Source: Heterodera schachtii (taxonomy: Eukaryota; Nematoda; Chromadorea; Rhabditida; Heteroderidae). From it: DNA of 64,000 nt. The notes under the pieces were generated by a model that worked only from the letters and a program-made list of their open reading frames with translations, ran no database searches and was not told the DNA's origin. Each line of letters begins with the position of its first letter. The first letter of the stretch is position 1. Shown piece after piece: positions 9,792 to 17,906 of this stretch. The stretch is taken from positions 1,057,035-1,121,034 of the forward strand of contig SIJG01000031.1 in assembly GCA_023374025.1 (NCBI GenBank), read 5' to 3'. Both the position numbers and the translations under genes were made by a program.

Positions 9792-11350
9792 ATGCAAATG
9801 CCATCATCGTCGACCTCTCAGCGTGCAATTGAAAGACAAAGAGAAGTTGTTGGCAGAAGAAATGTAGACCGGGAAACGCTGAATGAAATTATTTTGGATG
9901 TATATTCCCCTAAGGTCTTCTTTTCAAATTGTTGTATTAAGGGCGAATTTATTGTCGACAAAAATGGCTTGCGTTTTCTTCTCCATGATTCAAGACAGAA
10001 TGAACCAAATCTTCCTGTGTTTTTTATATTTGCAACTGATCACGGTCTTCAGCGATTAAGAAGGCACAGGCATTGGAGCGGAGATGGAACGTTTAAGGAA
10101 CGGAACATTTTTTTAAATTACATAAACGGTGGAGGTTAAGCTCAGCTTCACGGGTTTTCTATTTATTGGTTCATCTCTCGTTTTTTCTCTATTTATTGGT
10201 TCATCTCTCCTTTTTGGGACGAAATGTAAAAAAAGAAAATCCTAACTTTTAAAAATTAAGGTTGTTCCAACAAATTTACTTCAGCTTTACAGCTTGAATG
10301 TTTTAATTGATCAATCTTCTGTCCCAAGTGCATTTGTGCTTATGCAAAACCGACAACAAGAGACCTACAGGGGGGCTTTTACTGTAATGCATGAAAATTT
10401 GGAAGGCATTGTTCCTTTATCTGTCATGACAGATTTTGAAATTGGTCAGATTTGTAGGGTGCCAAAATTAATTTGGATTTTGTTTGTAGCGGCTATAAAT
10501 GGATTCAGAGAAGTCTTCGGTGCAGCCATCCCACTGCGCAACTGCCTTTTCCATTTAGGCCAAGCAGTTAACAGAAAATTAATGAACGATGGATTTGCAC
10601 AAATCTATGGCCAAAATGCAGAATTCAAAAAAGCCATTCGTTCTTTGGTTGCACTCTCCTTTTTGCAAATAGACGAAGTTTTGGATGGCTATGATACTCT
10701 TCGAGCAAATTCACCGCAAGAAACATTCCCGATTTTTGACTATTTTCAAAAGTTAAGTTTGTCTGCATTCGCTAAATATAGAATTATTTAAGCACTTATC
10801 TCTACCGAGTTGTTAATGGTGAAAGACAAGCACCATTATTTTCTCACTACAATTGGAACATGCACGACGCTACAGTTGAAAACCTTCATAGGACTAATAA
10901 CGCCATGGAGGCAAAGCCATTATTAATAGGGAATGGACTTAGGCTATAAAAACGCCAAAGTTAACGAAAAAAATTTAAAATATCATAGAAAATTAAAGTA
11001 CCCATTACATATAGGGATGGCATTGCTCATTTGCAAAGAGATTTCGAGGCGTGCATCCAGCTCTTTCAAAGTGAATTTTAAGAGCACTAATCTCGAGACT
11101 TTAATTTTAAAGATTCATAAACGGAATCAAAGAGGAGGAGGAATACCAGCGAAACAGAATTCGGCCATTTGAGATAGACCCCACAAGGGGCCTGACTGAA
11201 ACAAGGAAGAAAAAATATGTGGAAAATGACAGAGCGATCAAAAATTTGGTTTTGCGTTACGATAACGATGAAAATAGGAATGACGAAACGTTATTAGGGC
11301 ACCTCAGAGCTCTACAGTATCGACTGGCCGATGCAGAAATTCAGGATTAG
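9792..11350 (+). CDS. MULE transposase, probably spliced or partly decayed
   Basis: Transposase of the MULE domain family. The DDE-type signatures occur in order: W-S-G-D-G-T-F-K near 10075, M-T-D-F-E-I-G near 10425, N-C-L-F-H-L-G-Q-A-V-N-R-K near 10540, and H-R-T-N-N-A-M-E-A near 10890. The first frame (9792-10139) stops just after D-G-T-F-K. The next (10285-10791) begins with L-Y-S-L-N-V-L-I-D after a cag acceptor, the usual continuation. A third frame holds R-T-N-N, and 11165-11350 carries a charged C-terminus ending at TAG. The interruption at 10140-10284 contains a duplicated CTATTTATTGGTTCATCTCTC and may be an intron, but no donor gave a matching phase. Frame changes after 10791 suggest decay. 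Confidence 0.75.
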
Positions 11351-12274
11351 TAGAATGGATGGAAATTTCAAGCTTTGTTGGGGCCTTGAGCAAGCCCAAT
11401 TTTGTTGAAAAAATTAGAATAATGTTCATTTAAATTTTGAAAAGAAAAATTTGGTTAAAATTAAATAAATTGGAATTTTCAAATAACCATAACTGACCTC
11501 ACTGTGATATATAGAGAAACTAGAAAGTGGTAAATTTTTGTTAAATTTTTAAATGATTAATTTGGGGCCGCAAATGTCGGTTATTGGCTGGGGCCGCAAA
11601 TGTCGGGCCGCAAATGTCGGGAAATAACACTTAAGAAATGGGCCGCAAATGTCGGGGCCGCAAATGTCGGGCCGCAAAAGTCGGGCCGCAAATGTCGGTT
11701 ATTGGCTGGGGCCGCAAATGTCGGGGCCGCAAATGTCGGGGCCGCAAATGTCGGGCCGCAAAAGTCGGGCCGCAAATGTCGGTTATTGGCTGGGGCCGCA
11801 AATGTCGGGGCCGCAAATGTCGGGGCCGCAAATGTCGGGCCGCAAATGTCGGTTATTGGCTGGGGCCGCAAATGTCGGGGCCGCAAATGTCGGGCCGCAA
11901 AAGTCGGGCCGCAAATGTCGGTTATTGGCTGGGGCCGCAAATGTCGGGGCCGCAAATGTCGGGGCCGCAAATGTCGGGGCCGCAAATGTCGGGGCCGCAA
12001 ATGTCGGGCCGCAAAAGTCGGGCCGCAAATGTCGGTTATTGGCTGGGGCCGCAAATGTCGGGGCCGCAAATGTCGGGGCCGCAAATGTCGGGGCCGCAAA
12101 TGTCGGGCTGCAAAAGTCGGGCCGCAAATGTCGGTTATTGGCTGGGGCCGCAAATGCCGGGGCCGCAAATGTCGGGGCCGCAAATGTCGGGCCGCAAATG
12201 TCGGGGCCGCAAATGTCGGGGCTCCCTCAGTTGTCCGCTTCCAGGTCCCGGTCCCGTGGCACTCTAAAAAGTAT

Positions 12275-13291
12275 ACATATTTTATTTCAGAGATGGAAAT
12301 CAAAGGGAGCCAAACAGTTAATATTTTTTGTTAGAGCAACTTATTCTGTACAAGTGCCGAAGAAAAAACAGGCAATTAAAAGCGAAATGAAGAAAATAAA
12401 CAGAAAGATTTAACTCGAAAAATTTGTATTTTGGTTTTTTTCTTTGTCGATCAAATCTAAAATTCTTGGTATCATTCGAAAGCTTAACATGTTTAGAAGC
12501 TGTTTTTAACAATAAGCTATCGCTTCTCAATTAGACAATTACCAAAAAAGTTATACATGAAATTTCAAAAAAGTCGAAATTTTTGGAGTTTTTTCTCTAT
12601 ATCTTTTTTACAGGCTAGAAAATCTTTTCGCTTTTTGTAAGGCTAATAGAGCACGTGAAGGGCTTTCTTTGCCTTTACGAAGTACGAAATACCCCCCCCC
12701 CCCCCCCCCTCAGAGGCCTAAATTTTTACGAAACTGAAAATAACGCTCAAAAAATTTTCTGGGACCTTTTTTTCAGCCATTTTTTTCTTTTTTTTCAAGC
12801 CACTTTTTTCATTCTTTTTTTCAAATCACATTTTTTTGCAGCGTTTTCAAAATAACATTTCGGGAACCGGGGCGAGGGGGTCCGGCGGTAAATTTTTTTG
12901 AATTTCATTGCAATTTGTTAACAGATTTTGTGCAAAAAATGACACCAAATTTTGCGATTTTTAGCCATTCCATGAATTTATCTTAAAAAAATTTTCGTAA
13001 AAAATTTACGAAATAGGAAAAGATGAAATTGAATTTCGTGAAAGTTTTAACGAAATGCAATTCAAAATCGTAAAAATTTCAAGTTTTTGGCACAAATTTG
13101 ATTTTTTTTTCCAATTTCATAACATTTTCCCATCTTTACCAGTGCTTTTTCGATTTTGGCCGAAAATTTTACGAAATTTCCTCCCCCCCCCCCCCTTGAC
13201 CCCACCCTTGTCCACCTATGCCCACCGCTCTCCCAAGATTTTATGAAATTTCAAAATTTCTAGGCCCCTCCCGCCCCCTCGTCGGAAAGAC
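12275..13291. other. Repeat-derived stretch without a gene
   Basis: 12430-12660 matches the interior of the foldback family (TGGTATCATTCGAAAGC, then a region ending CTAATAGAGCACGTGAAG) but lacks a matching second arm. C-runs occur at 12692-12709 and 13181-13195. 12870-12960 is an inverted copy of the AATCTGTTAACAAA / GGTCCGGCGG element. Confidence 0.5.
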
Positions 13292-13453
13292 CTGGAAAAA
13301 TTTTGTCTAAAATCGGATGAACGCGCAGCCAATTCGTAGGTCCAACTCCTGCCGCGCGTCCGCCGACAGCGACTCGTTCACATTTGGCCGACCAAGCGAA
13401 GCGATGCGATCGCATTTTTAATTTCTTTTTCGGTGATGGTCGAGAAGCGGGCC
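13292..13453 (-). pseudogene. top3b-like: DNA topoisomerase III-beta exon fragment, disrupted
   Basis: After an acceptor (cccag) the frame reads [18 protein letters not shown]. After a 5-base duplication (CGCTTCGCTT) a second frame reads G-R-P-N-V-N-E-S, then [17 protein letters not shown], a stop TAG where Gln is expected, T-K-F-F-Q and a donor CAG|gt. The [17 protein letters not shown] and R-F-Q-T-K-x-F-Q signatures are characteristic of the type IA topoisomerase TOP3B. One exon with a frameshift and a nonsense change, and no neighbouring exons found, indicates a relic. The identification is from remembered family signatures. Confidence 0.72.
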
Positions 13454-14161
13454 CTGGGGCAATTAGGGAAAAGCAATTAGTTAATTTTGAGGGCGAGGAG
13501 GGGACTAAATGGGTGATGAACCATCGCCCAGCCAATTGAAGATTAAAAACCAGTAAATTTTGAGAGAAATTTTTGCAGACGGTGGGGGTTAAAATGGGTG
13601 GCAGTGCGAGTCCCTGTCCCTCTCCAAAGAATGCCATCCGGGAAAAAGTAGGGAAATTGGGGGAAATGAATTGAAAAAAATAATTAATTTAATTGAAAAT
13701 AAAATGGAAATTAAAAATTCCCCAATAAATTTTTCAAAAATCTTACTGTGAGAAGATTCTTTATAATTAACTAATTTTTCTAGTCATTACTCAGAATTTT
13801 TTAAATTTTTTTCAAAATGCGTTTTTCATGCTTATCTGAGTGTATTGTGCGCAAAAATTTTAGGCATTTGCCTAAAAACGCATCCCTAGGTATTACATAT
13901 AGATTTTCAGCAAAATACGTACAGTAACCCAAGCCTTAATGGCGTCCTAATCACCGCACTTATTTTTCCACATTTTTTTTTGAATAATATAAAATTGTTA
14001 AAAAAAGAGAAAAAGGGGACACAGTAAAAAATGGATGGAAAATACGGTATTTATCTACTGTATATACGGTGGTTGGTCATTTTGATCATCACAACACGAC
14101 GGTCGGCACAATGTTCAGCAGATGTGCCATTCTTTCCTTCTTTCTTCCCCTCTTCCATTGT

Positions 14162-16473
14162 TCAGGAAGAACTTAGCAGCAGTGAGACAATCATTCCGTA
14201 AAGACCGAGCACCTGCAAACAGAGTCAATAAATGTTACACAAATTTTAAAAACGAAATGGGACGACTGGGCGCCATGCCAGCCCGGTTTTTGGTATAACT
14301 CCGAGTGTCCCGACATTTGCGGCCCCGACTTTTGCGGCCCGACATTTGCGGCTATGTCCAAAATCGGGTTCAAATTTAAGTTTTTTCAATCCCTGATCCC
14401 CTAAACAGCCATAAATAAGTGATTTAAAGTGCTTTTATCCGATCATTTGATCGTTAATGAGTTTTGAAAAAATAATAAAATTTTCAAACAACCAGTTATT
14501 GATCCTAATGAATTAAAAGACCGTGTTTTCTTAATTTTAATGCTGTTTAAGCTATCAGGGATTGAAAAAATTCAACTTTGAATCCAATTTTGGACATAGC
14601 CGCAAATGTCTGGGCCGCAAAAGTCGGGCCGCAAATGTCGGGGCTCCTAACTCCGTTCATAAATGTTCGAATTGAATGGAATTTGAAAGCGTTCAACAGC
14701 TCTAATAATTCCTAATTTGCTTGCAAAATTTTGAAAAATTTCGTTAAGTTTCAAAAAAGATATTATGAAAAAATGAAAACCCGTTTACCGAACATTTTTG
14801 GACCCAACTTTGGTGGAAACTTAGTTTTTTTTTGTTATGTTGAAATTTTAAGGCTATCGGATGACATTAAAATATGAATTTTTGTATTTTTGCTGGAAAT
14901 TTTAGATCTTCCTTGGTGGTACCCCCCCCAGCCTAGCCCTCATCCAAATTTTCTAAAAAATTTCGCTAGATTTTCAAAAAACCGACAATTTTTTGATGAA
15001 AATCTGCTAAAAAAAGAATGGCTAAAAAGCGCAAAATTGTCACTTTTTTGGGCAAAACTCGTTAATAAAACGCATTAAAAAATGCAAAAAATTTTCACGG
15101 CACCGCCGGACTTGCTTCGTCCCAAAAAGTTTTTTGGAAAAACTGCCGCAAAAAAAGGTCGTCACCCGGGCGGAGGTACTCCCCCCCACCAAGCCAAAAT
15201 CCTCTGGGACCGTCCCTGCGCCGCACCTCCGAGAAAATCAGCATCAGAATCATGCCGACAAACAGGCGCGGCTGCTGTGACAGGCCGCGCACGCCCGCGT
15301 CGCCCACCACGCCGATGGCATAGCCGGCGCCCAGCCCACACAGACCGCACACGAGGCCGGCAGCGAACTGGCTGAACCCGCGGTCGATGGTGTAGCCGGG
15401 CCCGGCCGCCTCGAGTCGGCCGGAAATGATCACCGCCACCACCAGCCCGTAGATGGCCACAATGCCGGCCATGACCACTGAATTTGGGAGTGATGGGGGG
15501 GGGGGGTGGAAAATGAAAAAAAAAATTTTTGATTTTTCAATCGGTCAAAAACCCAAACTTTTTGAAAGAAAGATATTTTTTCAAATTATGAATTGCGAAA
15601 TTTTTCGCGAGTTCATTGCTTGTGCAAATTGTTAAATAGCGAAGGTTTAATTTTCGGGTTATAGGGATTCAAAATTGGTCAATCAGCGACCCCGAAGAAT
15701 GCCCGGGGGAAGACTTTTCTGACAAAAAATTTTTTACAAATCGATAGGGTGGTCATCACCCCTTTGGTTTTGAACAATTTTCAAAGACAGTTTCAATTTT
15801 TCTTTAAGTGCTAAAAAATGAATTCTCCCTTTTCCCGGTGCCATCACAACAAAAAAAAAAAATCAAGAACTTTAGTAAAAAAAAATTAAAATAAAATGCC
15901 GTTGTTGGTTAAAAAATGCAAGATTTTAATAATATAATGGATTTTCCTTTTTTAGCTAATTTCCCTGTCTTACCAGGAATGATCGCCTTCATCACGAGGT
16001 CAGGCCTTGCGACTGCCATACAAGCAATGCCAGTCCCTGGAAAAAAGGGGGGGTTAAATTTGGCACCAAATTGTTGGAATGTAATTTGGTAAAAACCTAA
16101 AATTTCATGAAGCATATTAAAGTTAGAGATGGCTGGGCGAATTTTTTGAAAATGTTGGTATTTTTGCTAAGGCCCATAAATGAGCGCCGTAATTAGTACC
16201 AATTTCATAATATTTGCTCAACAAAAAACCCTCCTGAAGGTAAAATCTGGCGGAAAATCGCAGATTTTTACGGTTTATAGGCCTGCGCATTCATTGCTCC
16301 CAAATTTTCAAAATTCCAACCCCCTTGCAAAAAAAAAACTTGCCGGATTTTGCCGTGCCGTAGGCCGACCCGGCCGCGGTGAAAATCATCGCCGCAGTGA
16401 CGCCAAGTGAGCCAAAAAATGGGCCATACGCCGCTTGCTCCGCTGCAATGAGTGCCGAATTGTCACCGGACAT
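14162..16473 (-). CDS. vha-3-like: V-type H+-ATPase 16-kDa proteolipid subunit c
   Basis: Forms the proton-carrying c-ring of the membrane V0 sector. Four exons: 16473-16344, 16036-15974, 15477-15227 and 14212-14162, totalling 495 nt and 164 aa, close to the family's 155-165. Motifs: [11 protein letters not shown] near the start, [34 protein letters not shown] and [14 protein letters not shown]. Four hydrophobic helices are evident, and Glu148, the last residue of exon 3, is the proton-binding carboxylate. The first intron uses a GC donor (TCCG|gcaagt); the frame closes only with it. The last intron holds a 344-bp MULE-derived element. It is divergent to TOMM7. Which paralogue (vha-2 or vha-3 type) cannot be told. 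Confidence 0.95.
14304..14647. mobile_element. MULE-derived MITE in the V-ATPase last intron
   Basis: Flanked by perfect 8-bp repeats TAACTCCG (14296-14303 and 14648-14655). The left end, AGTGTCCCGACATTTGCGG, and the right end, CCGCAAATGTCGGGGCTCC, carry the same units as the MULE at 8.8-12.2 kb, with three units each. The arms continue as an imperfect palindrome (GTCCAAAATCGGGTTCAAA pairs with TTTGAATCCAATTTTGGAC). No ORF. Probably mobilised in trans by the MULE transposase (inference). Confidence 0.9.
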
Positions 16474-17014
16474 CCCTCAAATTGTTGGCACTAATTTGTA
16501 AAATCCTAAAATTAGCAAATTAGTCGTCTGACAAAATCGAAATACTTTTAAAATGATTTAAAATCAAAATTTTCAAGAATTTCGCATTGTATCCTTATTT
16601 TTCATATAAATTATGAAAAAACGGAAATTATGGCCAAATTTTAACAAATCTTTGAGCCTATTATGAGAAAAAACCAAATTTGCATTCAAATCAAATGAAA
16701 GAGAAGCATCAAAGAAACCAAAGATCGTAAAAAACGCAAAAAAAAAAAAGTTCTTTTGAAGTTTTATCGACAAAATGCCAAAAAAAATTTGCCAAACAAA
16801 TTTTGAAATTTTATTTTTATTCGAACTCGAAGTAAAAGACAAAAACGAACCAAACTACTTAACCCTAACTTAAAGCAATAAAACTTTTAATTTAAAACTG
16901 TCTTAATCACTCTTGCTACGCATAATTATATTCTAACAATTTTAAGTTTTTTTTCTCACAGATAATTCAAATTTCCATTAAAATTTTCAACTCAATCTCC
17001 AACTGTTTTGACAA

Positions 17015-17702
17015 TGTCTGCTTCTACTGTCCAACTCAAACAGTCATTTGACAAAGTCTGTGCCACCACAGCCACCGCATTTCGCTTCAGCCTTCAATGG
17101 TGTTTTGTGCCGCTGGTCGTTATTCTTGGTAAGCCTTTGGCATTTATTGGATATTTACAAAAAGCATTCCGCTAAATCCACAAATTCAGCAAGGGCTAAA
17201 TTTCGGATCTCAGATAATAGACATGACTAAAGCCTTGAATTTTTAAATTGTTCGGCTCTTGATTAGACAATTAACCGGTTCCGGGCCGCCCGGTAAAAAA
17301 TTCTCATTTATTATTTCGAGATAAAAACATGAATCTTGGGGTTTTCGTCGGCGCTGTATCTCGAATCTGACATCAGATTTTCTGGGTGGTCTGGTCCCGG
17401 TGGTTTGTACAAAAAAAACGGCCGGGATCGGATGGCCCTGTAAAAGCCCGCTGGGCTCCCGGGCTCTAAACATGACTTTATTCCGGTCAAATAGAAATCT
17501 AAAATGCCATTTCACGGTATTCCCCCCCCCCACCAAAAAAAAAACCCAGGAAAAATCCCCGCCAGAATCCGTCCGTCCATTTGGGCTCTACAAAATATGT
17601 TTTTACAAATTTGGCAATTTTTTAGGCTTTCGTCGCGGTGCCGAGCCGTTGCCGAACGGCGAAATTGTGCCATTGTCAATCGCGTCACTCTTTTGGGGCT
17701 GA
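17015..17702 (+). CDS. tomm-7: TOM7, small subunit of the mitochondrial outer-membrane translocase
   Basis: A tail-anchored small Tom subunit that modulates TOM complex assembly. Exon 1 ends at 17128 with W-C-F-V-P-L-V-V-I-L and donor G|gtaagc. Exon 2, 17626-17702, encodes G-F-R-R-G-A-E-P-L-P then P-L-S-I-A-S-L-F-W-G and TGA. This matches the family's W-G-F-(I/V)-P-L...L-G-F-(K/R)-x-G-A...L-S-L-L-W-G core. The only plausible ATG, 17015, is out of frame with the conserved part by one base; a lost A in the short A-run at 17039-17040 would restore it. This may be a sequencing error, a real lesion, or an unseen upstream exon. The conserved portion is about 53 residues, the normal length. B4GALT7 begins 204 nt after the stop. 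Confidence 0.82.
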
Positions 17703-17906
17703 ACTTTTGGCGTGTGATGTTTGACGCGACAAAATATATCTTCAATAAAAAACGAGCAAATGTTTTTTGTTAGTGCTTGAATAAACAATTTTTCCATGTT
17801 TCTTGCAAAGATTTCACTTTTGTCGCCAATAATTGAAAAATTCTGTGTATATTTTTAACATTTTCGTCCAATTTTTGCATTTTGTACGCCCAACTTTAAG
17901 AAAAAA
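17703..17906 (+). promoter_or_regulatory. Short intercistronic region TOMM7-B4GALT7 with poly(A) signal
   Basis: AATAAA at 17744-17749 serves TOMM7. About 150 nt later the B4GALT7 ATG (17907) directly follows an acceptor-like CTTTAAG and an A-run. This spacing is typical of nematode operons resolved by trans-splicing (inference; no leader is visible in genomic DNA). The segment from GAGCAAATGTTTTTTGTTAG (17753) onward recurs upstream of every duplicated B4GALT7 first exon, at about 24550, 33322 and 38057. Confidence 0.6.

Larger units (their letters stand above)
8837..12225 (+). mobile_element. Mutator-like element (MULE) with array-type terminal repeats
   Basis: Direct repeats CTCAGTTG flank it (8829-8836 and 12226-12233). 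The left end opens CGTGTCCCGACATTTGCGG; the right end is its inverse apart from the outermost bases. Both termini consist of tandem (GGCC)CGACATTTGCGG units: about 210 bp on the left (8837-9045) and about 665 bp on the right (11561-12225). The right array has a GGTTATTGGCTGGGGCC spacer every few units. Between them lie a MULE transposase on the plus strand and two overlapping ORFs on the minus strand. It is inserted in the CCGGGACC-rich interior of a hAT-like element. Confidence 0.87.
8679..12266. mobile_element. hAT-like element with 8-bp target duplication, hosting a nested MULE
   Basis: Perfect 8-bp direct repeats AAAAGTAT lie at 8671-8678 and 12267-12274. Inside them the ends are inverted: TAGAGTGCCACGGGACCGGG at 8679 and its complement ending at 12266. 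TAGNG tips and 8-bp duplications are hallmarks of hAT elements. The interior next to the left end carries repeated CCGGGACC/GGGACCGGG motifs. No hAT transposase is seen, so the element was non-autonomous before the MULE landed in it. Confidence 0.85.

Noticed and set aside
11561..12225. Possible CRISPR-like array
   Set aside because: Direct units are only 14-15 bp with no unique spacers, they form the inverted end of a transposon, and the host is an animal.
11581..12413. Long repetitive ORFs on both strands (up to about 254 codons)
   Set aside because: They are translations of the GGCCGCAAATGTCGG terminal array of the MULE. The repeat is open in most frames and has no start context or codon signature.
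13312..13420. Plus-strand exon reading [14 protein letters not shown]
   Set aside because: The opposite strand carries the much stronger TOP3B signature.
15082..15375. Plus-strand 97-codon ORF
   Set aside because: Antisense to exon 3 of the V-ATPase subunit c gene.
17243..17536. 97-codon minus-strand ORF within the TOMM7 intron
   Set aside because: No splice or motif support; it overlaps the intron of a well-supported gene.
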